This document shows, piece by piece, positions 1 through 6,032 of a DNA stretch of 36,930 bases (position 1 is its first letter; every line of letters starts with the position of its first letter). The stretch is taken from contig NZ_JAOAOQ010000051.1 of NCBI RefSeq assembly GCF_030398385.1, forward strand, positions 1 through 36,930. Direction: 5' to 3'. Source of the stretch: Aquibium sp. ELW1220 (lineage in GTDB: Bacteria; Pseudomonadota; Alphaproteobacteria; Rhizobiales; Rhizobiaceae). The position numbers and the translations under genes are program-made. The notes under the pieces are model-generated. The model did not search any database. It was given only the letters and a program-made list of their open reading frames with translations, and was not told where the DNA came from.

Positions 1-121
1 CAGACCAATCGACAAACTCACCACACCGCCAAATCCACCGAAGCCAAATCCCAACCAGATCAGCTTCGCGTTCCTGCAAAGCTAAACCGGACAGCAGTGG
101 GACAAGCCCGAGGATGACGGC
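1..121. repeat. Left copy of 121-bp terminal inverted repeat
   Basis: Bases 1-121 are the exact reverse complement of bases 36810-36930. Identity stops at base 122, where the left side continues ACTGAA and the right-hand copy differs. The inner end contains a GTCATCCTCGGGC-type motif that recurs near the right end. No transposase lies beside either copy. The simplest reading is a dispersed repeat at which an assembly contig ended. Confidence 0.9.
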
Positions 122-160
122 ACTGAACCCGCGCCGGCTGCGGAGACTTCGCCGAGGTCA

Positions 161-460
161 TCAGAACACCCGGATCGCTTCGCTTTCGATGGAGCCTCGG
201 TAAGCGGGAACGATATTGTCGTGCGTGCCATAGCCGATCGCCACGTCCGGCAGTTGCTGCTCCAGGAGACGCAGCGGGTTCATGTAGCTGCCGAGGTCGC
301 GCTGCCGTCCCGGCGCGAATTCGACGATGACGTCCACGTCGCTGTCCGGCCGCGCCTCGTCCCGCGCATAGGAGCCGTAGAGATAGAGCGCCACGATCCC
401 GCTGTCGCGCAATGCGGGCTCGAGGCTCTTCAGGCGCGCGATGACGGCATCCCGGTTCAT
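161..460 (-). CDS. MNT-type nucleotidyltransferase-fold protein
   Basis: Encodes a 99-residue small nucleotidyltransferase of the MNT/minimal pol-beta fold. The signature is GSYARDEARPDSDVDVIVEF, that is a GS motif followed by DxD acidic residues that would bind metal and NTP. Such proteins are often half of a HEPN/MNT toxin-antitoxin pair in which MNT AMPylates and silences the HEPN RNase. No HEPN partner is visible here: the upstream neighbour is a thioesterase and the downstream side runs into the window end within 160 bases. I chose the ATG at 460 because family members usually begin a few residues before the first helix; a GTG at 496 would add 12 residues and leave 12 bases to the thioesterase stop. 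Function beyond the fold is not known. Confidence 0.75.
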   Translation of the reverse strand: MNRDAVIARLKSLEPALRDSGIVALYLYGSYARDEARPDSDVDVIVEFAPGRQRDLGSYMNPLRLLEQQLPDVAIGYGTHDNIVPAYRGSIESEAIRVF

Positions 461-508
461 GGGCTCGAATATAGGCGCGTTGTACTTCGCCGTCACGCCG
501 TACCCCGC

Positions 509-925
509 TCACTCCTCCAGATAGGCGAACGCGCTCGTCGCCGTCACTGCGACCTTGGTCTCGCCCTTCGCCCGCATCTCCACCTTCGTATAGGCCATGC
601 GCTTGCCGTTGGAGAGCACGTCGACGCGGATGTCGACGTCGCCGGGCTTCAGCGGCCGGATGAAATGGGTGGTCAGGTCCACCGTCGTGCAGATGCGGAA
701 GCGGCCGTTCAGGGCCGCCAGCGCCACCACCGCGCAGGTGTCGGCGGCCGCCGCCGTCGCCTGGCCGCAGATGATGCCGCCGACATGCACCAGCGCCCGG
801 TTCTCCGGCAGCACGAAGTCGCCGCCCGCCGCGTCGAAACCCACCGGCTTCAGCCCCATCTCGACGATCCACGGCGCAAACACCCGTGCCAGCGTCTCTT
901 CCGCTTCCTTCACACCGAATTGCAC
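509..925 (-). CDS. PaaI-like hotdog-fold acyl-CoA thioesterase
   Basis: Encodes a 138-residue protein with the 4HBT/PaaI hotdog pattern: a [18 protein letters not shown] segment (the HGG...AD helix of the family) and a later strand stretch [17 protein letters not shown]. Family members hydrolyse acyl- or aryl-CoA thioesters in the cytosol. PaaI proper releases CoA from dead-end (hydroxy)phenylacetyl-CoA products, and the gene is divergent from paaA, so a housekeeping role in phenylacetate breakdown is a reasonable inference. It is not close enough to textbook PaaI to name it. The start is a GTG at 925 preceded by a strong GGGAGGGG ribosome binding site 6 bases away; no ATG suits better. Its 108-base divergent intergenic region with paaA probably holds both promoters. 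Confidence 0.8.
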   Translation of the reverse strand: MQFGVKEAEETLARVFAPWIVEMGLKPVGFDAAGGDFVLPENRALVHVGGIICGQATAAAADTCAVVALAALNGRFRICTTVDLTTHFIRPLKPGDVDIRVDVLSNGKRMAYTKVEMRAKGETKVAVTATSAFAYLEE

Positions 926-944
926 CGGATGCCCCTCCCTGTCG

Positions 945-1009
945 TGTTACGAAACATTGCCAATCGCGATCGATTTTGTTACATATGCCCCAACGGGCGG
1001 ATGTGTTAC
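945..1009. promoter_or_regulatory. Divergent thioesterase/paaA control region with three TGTTAC repeats
   Basis: Between the divergent starts at 925 and 1033, the hexamer TGTTAC occurs at 945-950, 977-982 and 1004-1009, twice followed by GA. A TCGCGA palindrome lies between the first two. Spacings of 32 and 27 bases are roughly three helical turns. This would suit a repressor such as the phenylacetyl-CoA-responsive PaaR/PaaX types, but no regulator gene is in the window and I cannot match a known consensus. The last copy sits close to the paaA ribosome binding site. Confidence 0.35.
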
Positions 1010-1032
1010 GATCCGACCATGGAGGAGATGCC

Positions 1033-2028
1033 ATGTACAGCCAGGGACTGATCGGCGCCAAGACCGAGACGAACGAGGACGAGGCGTTCCTCGCCGCCTT
1101 CCAGGCGCGCATCGACGCCGAGGAGAAGATCGAGCCGAACGACCCGATGCCGGAGGGCTACCGCCGCACGCTCATCCGCCAGATCGGTCAGCACGCGCAT
1201 TCCGAGATCGTCGGCATGCTGCCGGAGGGCAACTGGATCACGCGGGCGCCGTCGCTGCGCCGCAAGGCGGCACTGCTTGCCAAGGTGCAGGACGAGGGCG
1301 GCCACGGGCTCTACCTCTATTCGGCCGCCGAGACGCTCGGCGTATCCCGTGAGCAGATGACCGAGGAGCTTCTCGCCGGCAAGGCCAAGTACTCCTCGAT
1401 CTTCAACTATCCGACCCTCACCTGGGCCGACATCGGCGCCATCGGCTGGCTGGTCGACGGCGCGGCGATCATGAATCAGATCCCGCTCTGCCGCTGTTCC
1501 TACGGCCCCTATGCCCGCGCCATGATCCGCGTCTGCAAGGAAGAAAGCTTCCACCAGCGCCAGGGCTACGAGATCATGATGACGCTGGCGCAGGGCACGC
1601 CCGAGCAGAAGGAGATGGCGCAGGACGCGCTGAACCGCTGGTGGTGGCCCTCCCTGATGATGTTCGGCCCGCACGACACCGAGAGCCAGCACGGCGACCA
1701 GTCGATGAAGTGGAAGATCAAGCGCTTCACCAATGACGAGCTGCGCCAGAAATTCGTCGACGCCACCGTGCCGCAGGGCGAGTATCTCGGCCTCACCTTC
1801 CCCGACCCCGAGCTGAAGTGGAACGAGGGCCGCGGCGCCTATGATTTCGGCGCCATCGACTGGGACGAGTTCTGGCGCGTGGTCAAGGGCGGCGGCCCGA
1901 TGAACCGCGAGCGCCTCGCGGCCCGCCGCAAGGCCTGGGACGACGGCGCCTGGGTGCGCGAGGCGGCACTCGCGCATGCCGAAAAGCGCAAGGCCCGCAG
2001 GGAGGCGACGCGGCTCGCGGCGGAGTGA
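1033..2028 (+). CDS. paaA: 1,2-phenylacetyl-CoA epoxidase, catalytic subunit PaaA
   Basis: This is the catalytic di-iron subunit of the ring-epoxidising oxygenase that converts phenylacetyl-CoA to the 1,2-epoxide in the aerobic phenylacetate pathway. The 331-residue product shows the ferritin-like metal helices, with ExxH at E88/H91 ([11 protein letters not shown]) and E171/H174 ([11 protein letters not shown]). It also has the [13 protein letters not shown] stretch typical of PaaA, and its length is normal for the family. The ATG at 1033 has GGAGGAG five bases upstream; an in-frame extension further upstream would run into the promoter region and is rejected. Normally paaB follows directly. 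Here hicAB and a DUF3291 gene intervene, with a gap of only six bases to hicA, so transcription probably continues through them to paaBCDE. Confidence 0.97.
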   Translation: MYSQGLIGAKTETNEDEAFLAAFQARIDAEEKIEPNDPMPEGYRRTLIRQIGQHAHSEIVGMLPEGNWITRAPSLRRKAALLAKVQDEGGHGLYLYSAAETLGVSREQMTEELLAGKAKYSSIFNYPTLTWADIGAIGWLVDGAAIMNQIPLCRCSYGPYARAMIRVCKEESFHQRQGYEIMMTLAQGTPEQKEMAQDALNRWWWPSLMMFGPHDTESQHGDQSMKWKIKRFTNDELRQKFVDATVPQGEYLGLTFPDPELKWNEGRGAYDFGAIDWDEFWRVVKGGGPMNRERLAARRKAWDDGAWVREAALAHAEKRKARREATRLAAE

Positions 2029-2034
2029 GCCGCG

Positions 2035-2244
2035 GTGCCGCGAAAACTCCGTGAGCTTATCGCCGACCTGCTGCGCGCCGGATTCGAAGAGATGTCAGGC
2101 AAAGGCAGCCATCGGAATTTTCGCCATCCGCGTTTGCGCGGTAAGATCACGCTCTCGGGCAAACCGGGAGAAAATGCACAGAGTTATCAAGAGCGCGACG
2201 TGCGCGACTGGCTGAGGAAAGCACGCGATGCCCAGCGGCCGTGA
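2035..2244 (+). CDS. hicA: HicA-type mRNA interferase toxin
   Basis: A 69-residue HicA/YcfA-like toxin: a double-stranded-RNA-binding-like fold that cleaves mRNA through a conserved histidine. That histidine appears in the KGSHRNFRHP motif around residue 25, followed by the expected ITLSGKPGENAQSYQERDV strand-helix pattern. The key residue and full length are present, so the toxin looks intact. It starts at a GTG six bases after the paaA stop and overlaps hicB by 17 bases, the usual toxin-then-antitoxin order. No separate promoter is obvious, implying expression from the paa promoter. The placement inside a catabolic operon is unusual. Confidence 0.88.
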   Translation: MPRKLRELIADLLRAGFEEMSGKGSHRNFRHPRLRGKITLSGKPGENAQSYQERDVRDWLRKARDAQRP

Positions 2245-2506
2245 CTACGCAAAAATCGTGAAATGGTCCTATGAGGACAATGCCTATGTCGGCATGGTGC
2301 CGAGCCTGTTTTCCGGGGGCTGCCACGGGCCGGACGAGAAGGCCGTCTTCGACGAACTGTGCCAGATCGTCGAGGAGTGGGAGGCGATCTTCGAAGAGCG
2401 CGGCGATCCGTGGCCGCCCTCGGACCCGCCGCACATTTCCGAGGTTGCGGACCGGTTTCGGGAAGCCATGACGCGCGGCGATCGTGCCGCGACGGCCGCC
2501 GAGTAA
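2228..2506 (+). CDS. hicB: HicB-type antitoxin
   Basis: A 92-residue HicB-like antitoxin. The N-terminal half follows the family pattern YAKIVKWSYEDNAYVGMVPS, then GGCHGPDEK and a helix ending VEEWEAIFEERG, the degenerate RNase-H-like domain that covers HicA. The C-terminal tail (residues about 62-92) is short, proline-rich and then helical. I see no convincing ribbon-helix-helix or helix-turn-helix, so operator binding by this protein is doubtful. It overlaps hicA and ends five bases before the DUF3291 start, so it is tightly embedded in the paa transcription unit. The family call is firm; its autoregulatory ability is inferred to be weak or absent. Confidence 0.85.
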   Translation: MPSGRDYAKIVKWSYEDNAYVGMVPSLFSGGCHGPDEKAVFDELCQIVEEWEAIFEERGDPWPPSDPPHISEVADRFREAMTRGDRAATAAE

Positions 2507-2511
2507 CCCCC

Positions 2512-2973
2512 ATGCACCTCGCCCAGCTCAACATCGCCCACCCGCGCTTCCCGCTCGACGACCCGCGCATGGCCGGCTTCATGGACAATCTCGACCGCGT
2601 CAACGCCGTCGCCGAGCGCAGCCCGGGCTTCGTCTGGCGCCTCGTCGGCGACGGCGAGGACGCGACCGATCTCCGGCTCTCCGACGATCCCGACGCGATC
2701 GTCAACATGTCGGTCTGGGAGACCGCCGCGCATCTGGAACACTTCGTCTGGAACACCGTCCACAAGCGGATCTACCACCGCAAGGGCGAGTGGTTCGCGG
2801 CATCGGGCAAGCCGTATTTCGTGATGTGGCCGGTCGCGGCCGGCCACCGGCCGGATCTCGCCGAGGCAGCCGCCCGGCTCGACCACTACACCCGGCATGG
2901 CAGCAGCGACCATGCCTTCGGATGGGAAGGCCTGCCGCATCTGAAGCGGTGGATGGAAGAACGCTGCGCTTGA
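2512..2973 (+). CDS. DUF3291 domain protein
   Basis: A 153-residue DUF3291 protein, distantly related to antibiotic-biosynthesis-monooxygenase (dimeric alpha-beta barrel) folds. Characteristic segments are MHLAQLNIAHPRFPLDDPRM at the N-terminus, the central IVNMSVWETAAHLEHFVW, a WFAASGKPYFVMWPVAAGH stretch and a terminal FGWEGLPHLKRW. No catalytic residues are established for the family, so no function is assigned. The ATG at 2512 follows hicB by five bases and the gene ends 11 bases before paaB, making it part of the apparent operon. A longer in-frame extension upstream overlaps hicB and lacks similarity. Whether it arrived together with hicAB or is an older passenger cannot be told from one sequence. 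Confidence 0.85.
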   Translation: MHLAQLNIAHPRFPLDDPRMAGFMDNLDRVNAVAERSPGFVWRLVGDGEDATDLRLSDDPDAIVNMSVWETAAHLEHFVWNTVHKRIYHRKGEWFAASGKPYFVMWPVAAGHRPDLAEAAARLDHYTRHGSSDHAFGWEGLPHLKRWMEERCA

Positions 2974-2984
2974 GGAGCAACGAC

Positions 2985-3272
2985 ATGGCAAAACACGAGA
3001 TCCCGCTCTGGGAAGTCTTCATCCGGCCGCGCAACGGCCTGGCGCACAAGCATTGCGGCTCGGTGCACGCCGCCGACGAGGTGATGGCGCTGCAGGCCGC
3101 GCGCGACGTCTACACGCGACGCGGCGAGGGCGTGTCGATCTGGGTCGTGCCGTCGGCGGCCATCGTCGCCTCCGACCCGTCGCAGAAGGAGGAGAACTTC
3201 GAGCCGACGGCGTCGAAGATCTACCGCCACCCGACCTTCTACACCGTTCCGGACGAAGTGGGGCACATGTGA
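2985..3272 (+). CDS. paaB: 1,2-phenylacetyl-CoA epoxidase subunit PaaB
   Basis: A 95-residue PaaB, the small bridging subunit that links the PaaAC oxygenase core to the PaaE reductase. The sequence has the typical start PLWEVFIRPRNGLAHKHCGS, the AADEVMALQAARDVYTRR helix and a WVVPSAAIVASDP segment. Its length is normal. A GAGGAG ribosome binding site precedes the ATG. The stop TGA at 3270-3272 shares a base with the paaC ATG, so the two are translationally coupled. Separation from paaA by about 950 bases of hicAB and DUF3291 is the abnormal feature. The product itself shows no damage. Confidence 0.96.
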   Translation: MAKHEIPLWEVFIRPRNGLAHKHCGSVHAADEVMALQAARDVYTRRGEGVSIWVVPSAAIVASDPSQKEENFEPTASKIYRHPTFYTVPDEVGHM

Positions 3273-4045
3273 TGGGTGCGGCCGTCGCGATCGACCGCGA
3301 GACGCTGGTCACGCTCCTCGTGCGGCTTGCCGACGACCACCTGGTGCTCGGCCACCGCCTGTCGGAATGGTGCGGCCACGCGCCCATGCTGGAGGAAGAC
3401 CTTGCCATGCCCAACATGGCGCTGGACCTGATCGGCCAGGCGCGCGCGCTCTACGCTTATGCCGCCGAGATCGAGGGCAGGGGCCGCAGCGAGGACGATT
3501 TCGCCTATCTCCGGCGCGAGCGCGAATATCTGAACTGCCTGCTGGTCGAACGCCCCAATGGCGACTTCGCCCAGACCATGCTGCGCCAGCTCTATGTCGC
3601 GGCTTACATGGAGCCGTTCTGGAAGGCGGCCGCGTCCTCGTCAGACGCGACGCTCGCCGGCATCGCCGCCAAGGCCGTCAAGGAGGTCGCCTACCACATC
3701 CGCCATGCCGGCGAATGGGTGGTGCGGCTGGGCGACGGCACCGAGGAGAGCCGCCGCCGCATGGAAGCCGCGATCGAGGAGCTGGCGCCCTACATCGACG
3801 AGCTGTTCGAGGACGACGCCGTCACCGCCGCCGCCGCCGAGGCCGGCATCGCGCCGCAGCCCTCGTCGCTGCGCCCCGCCTTCGACCGCATCGTCGGCCC
3901 GATCTTCGCCGAGGCAGGCCTCACCTTCGTCACCCCGCCCTACAGCCAGCGCGGCGGCCGCAAGGGCATGCATGGCGAGGCCATGGGTTTCCTGCTCGCC
4001 GACCTGCAGCACATCCAGCGCACCTATCCGGGGGCGACGTGGTGA
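3272..4045 (+). CDS. paaC: 1,2-phenylacetyl-CoA epoxidase structural subunit PaaC
   Basis: A 257-residue PaaC, the ferritin-like structural partner of PaaA in the epoxidase core. It is mostly helical, with recognisable DDHLVLGHRLSEWCGHAP, MALDLIGQARALY, EREYLNCLLVERPNGDFA and KAVKEVAYHIRHAGEWVVRLGDGTEES segments. Its length matches the family. It begins at the ATG overlapping the paaB stop (TGATG) and ends in a GTGA overlap with paaD (GTG 4042, TGA 4043-4045), so paaBCD are coupled. Longer upstream extensions in this frame lie over paaB and are not real. Confidence 0.96.
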   Translation: MGAAVAIDRETLVTLLVRLADDHLVLGHRLSEWCGHAPMLEEDLAMPNMALDLIGQARALYAYAAEIEGRGRSEDDFAYLRREREYLNCLLVERPNGDFAQTMLRQLYVAAYMEPFWKAAASSSDATLAGIAAKAVKEVAYHIRHAGEWVVRLGDGTEESRRRMEAAIEELAPYIDELFEDDAVTAAAAEAGIAPQPSSLRPAFDRIVGPIFAEAGLTFVTPPYSQRGGRKGMHGEAMGFLLADLQHIQRTYPGATW

Positions 4046-4668
4046 GCGAGCGCACGCTCCCTTCCTTCTCCCCGCTTGCGGGGAGAAGGTGGCCCGAAGG
4101 GTCGGATGAGGGGCAGCGCGAACGCGTCCGATCCCTGCACCGCCCCTCATCCCCCTGCCGGGACCTTCTCCCCGCAAGCGGGGAGAAGGAGGAACTCCAG
4201 CACCGCGCCTGGGCTGCCGCCGCCGCCGTGCCCGATCCCGAAGTGCCCTGCGTCACCGTCGCCGATCTCGGCATCCTGCGCTCGGTCGAACTCGTCGACG
4301 GCGTCGCGGTGGCGAAGGTCACGCCGACCTATTCCGGCTGCCCGGCGGTGCTCGCCATCGAACTCGCCGTCGAGGCGGCCCTGCGCGACGCCGGCTTCGA
4401 GGCGCGCGTCGAGCGAGTCATCTCGCCGGCCTGGACCACCGACTGGATCACGCCGGAAGGCCGCGACAAGCTGCGCGACTACGGCATCGCCCCGCCGGAA
4501 AAGACCTCGTCCTCGATCCGCTCGCTGTTCGGCGAAATCGAGGTCGCCTGTCCGCGCTGCGGCTCGTCCGACACCGAGCGCGTCTCCGAATTCGGCTCGA
4601 CGGCCTGCAAGGCGCACTGGCGCTGCCTGGCCTGCCGCGAGCCCTTCGACTATTTCAAATGCATCTGA
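4042..4668 (+). CDS. paaD: PaaD, phenylacetate epoxidase maturation factor, with in-frame repeat insertion
   Basis: PaaD belongs to the MIP18/DUF59 family and is needed for epoxidase activity, probably in Fe-S or metal maturation. From residue about 55 the protein is canonical: RAWAAAAAVPDPEVPCVTVADLG, the PTYSGCPA motif (C100), and a C-terminal zinc-ribbon-like cluster with CxxC at 170/173, C189, CxxC at 195/198 and C207. Residues about 8-49 do not belong to the family: they translate a 126-bp palindromic intergenic repeat (4064-4189). This makes the product 208 residues, whereas PaaD is normally about 160-170. Because 126 is a multiple of three the frame survives. The start is the GTG in the GTGA overlap with paaC; no start codon with a good ribosome binding site is seen between the element and the PaaD core, so the insert is probably translated. 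Confidence 0.93.
   Translation: MSERTLPSFSPLAGRRWPEGSDEGQRERVRSLHRPSSPCRDLLPASGEKEELQHRAWAAAAAVPDPEVPCVTVADLGILRSVELVDGVAVAKVTPTYSGCPAVLAIELAVEAALRDAGFEARVERVISPAWTTDWITPEGRDKLRDYGIAPPEKTSSSIRSLFGEIEVACPRCGSSDTERVSEFGSTACKAHWRCLACREPFDYFKCI
4064..4189. repeat. Palindromic intergenic repeat (RIME-like) inside paaD
   Basis: A 126-bp unit bounded by two near-identical hairpins. The left (4064-4089) and right (4164-4189) arms both have CCTTCTCCCCGC / GGGGAGAAGG, with loops TTGC and AAGC. Inside lie inverted GATGAGGGGC (about 4107) and GCCCCTCAT (4142-4150). The same vocabulary recurs in the intergenic region 29671-30073. It resembles the rhizobial intergenic mosaic elements. The exact insertion ends and any target duplication cannot be fixed from one copy. 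Confidence 0.88.
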
Positions 4669-4678
4669 GGCAACCCGC

Positions 4679-5758
4679 ATGGCACCTCGTTTCCACGATC
4701 TCGTCGTCACCGACATCGAACGCCAGACGCCCGACGCGGTGGCCGTCGCCTTCGCCGTCCCCGACGCGCTGCGCGACGCCTTCGCCTTCCGCCCCGGCCA
4801 GTACCTGACGCTCGCCACCACGGTCGACGGGCAGGACGTCCGCCGCTCCTATTCGATCTGCTCGGCCCCCGGCGAGCCGGTGCTGAAGGTCGGCGTCAAG
4901 AAGGTGGCCGACGGCCGCTTCTCGCGCTTCGTCAACGAGATGCTGTCGGTCGGCGACACCATCCGCGTCATGCCGCCCGAAGGCCGCTTCACCTCGCTTG
5001 CCGGCGACCGCCACGACTACCTGCTGATCGCGTCCGGCTCCGGCATCACGCCGATGCTGTCGATCGCCAAGACCGTCCTCGCCCACGAGCCCGACAGCAC
5101 GGTCACCCTCGTTTACGGCAACCGAACCACCGACACGATCATGTTCCGCGAGGAGCTGCAGGACCTGAAGGACGCCCACATGCGGCGCTTTTCGCTGGTC
5201 AACCTGCTCTCGCGCGAGAAACAGGACGTCGACCTGCTCAATGGCCGCATCGACGGCGCCCGCATCCGCCGCATGGCCGATCTCGGGCTGATCGATCCGC
5301 TTTCCAGCGACGGCGTCTTCCTCTGTGGCCCCGGCGCGATGATCGACGACGTCTCGGCGATGCTGAAGGACTACGGCGTCGATCCCGACCGCATCCGCTA
5401 CGAGCGCTTCACGCCCTCGGGCGAGGCGCCCGCACCGCGCGTGCCCTCCGCCGCCGCGCAAAAGGCGGTGGCGCAGGGCGTGTCGGTCGAGATCGTGCTC
5501 GACGGCGTGCGCCGCTCCTTCCCGATGGGCGAAGCCGCCGCCACGGTGCTCGATGCCGCGCATGCGGCCGGCCTCGAACTGCCCTATTCCTGCGCCGGCG
5601 GCATGTGCTGCACCTGCCGCTGCCGCGTCGTCGAGGGGCAGTCCGAGATGGCGGTCAACTTCTCGCTCGAGCCCTGGGAAATCGAAGCCGGCTTCACCCT
5701 CGCCTGCCAGACCCGCCCGCTCTCGGACCGCCTGGTGCTCGACTTCGACGCGGCGTAG
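4679..5758 (+). CDS. paaE: Phenylacetyl-CoA epoxidase reductase PaaE
   Basis: A 359-residue reductase passing electrons from NAD(P)H through FAD and a [2Fe-2S] centre to the PaaABC oxygenase. Domains in order: FAD-binding barrel (residues 1-105, RRSYSI at 55-60), NAD(P)-binding domain (about 110-240, LLIASGSGITPMLSI and FLCGPGAM), and a C-terminal plant-type ferredoxin domain with cysteines C305, C310, C313 and C343 in YSCAGGMCCTC and LACQTRP. The length is standard. The ATG at 4679 lies 10 bases after paaD; the long in-frame extension upstream overlaps paaD and is spurious. It is the last gene of the operon. A 197-base inverted palindromic repeat follows the stop by about 50 bases and may stabilise or end the transcript. 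Confidence 0.97.
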   Translation: MAPRFHDLVVTDIERQTPDAVAVAFAVPDALRDAFAFRPGQYLTLATTVDGQDVRRSYSICSAPGEPVLKVGVKKVADGRFSRFVNEMLSVGDTIRVMPPEGRFTSLAGDRHDYLLIASGSGITPMLSIAKTVLAHEPDSTVTLVYGNRTTDTIMFREELQDLKDAHMRRFSLVNLLSREKQDVDLLNGRIDGARIRRMADLGLIDPLSSDGVFLCGPGAMIDDVSAMLKDYGVDPDRIRYERFTPSGEAPAPRVPSAAAQKAVAQGVSVEIVLDGVRRSFPMGEAAATVLDAAHAAGLELPYSCAGGMCCTCRCRVVEGQSEMAVNFSLEPWEIEAGFTLACQTRPLSDRLVLDFDAA

Positions 5759-5810
5759 GGGGCGGGCTGGCGACAGGCTTCGGACGGCCGGCGCGCCACC
5801 TCACCGGTTC

Positions 5811-6007
5811 GTCATCCCGGAACGCCGTCCGAGCTCAGCGAAGGACGGCGTATCCGGGATCCATGCCTCGCCGTCCATGCCCGCGATCCGGTCCACGACG
5901 AGGCCCGTGCCGCCGCCATGTCTCCGCCGTCCAGCCTCTCGACACCCGCCGAGGCATGGATCCCGGGTCTGCGCCTTCCGCTCCGCTCCGGCTTCGCCCG
6001 GGATGAC
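5811..6007. repeat. GTCATCCCGG palindromic repeat, complete copy
   Basis: Begins GTCATCCCGGAACG and ends GCCCGGGATGAC, with internal inverted GGGATCCATGCCTC (around 5858) and GAGGCATGGATCCCGGG (around 5951). The two half-units therefore face each other. Related copies are at 23087-23276, 23350-23409 (half) and 27375-27512 (diverged). It occupies nearly all of the 274-base gap between the convergent paaE and GT39 genes and could fold into large hairpins in both transcripts. Confidence 0.88.
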
Positions 6008-6032
6008 GAAGGAGGCGGCGCCCGTCCTCCGC

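Noticed and set aside
4042-4200. A frameshift or pseudogene at the start of paaD
   Set aside because: The inserted element is 126 bases, a multiple of three, contains no in-frame stop and retains the GTGA coupling with paaC, so the gene remains open.
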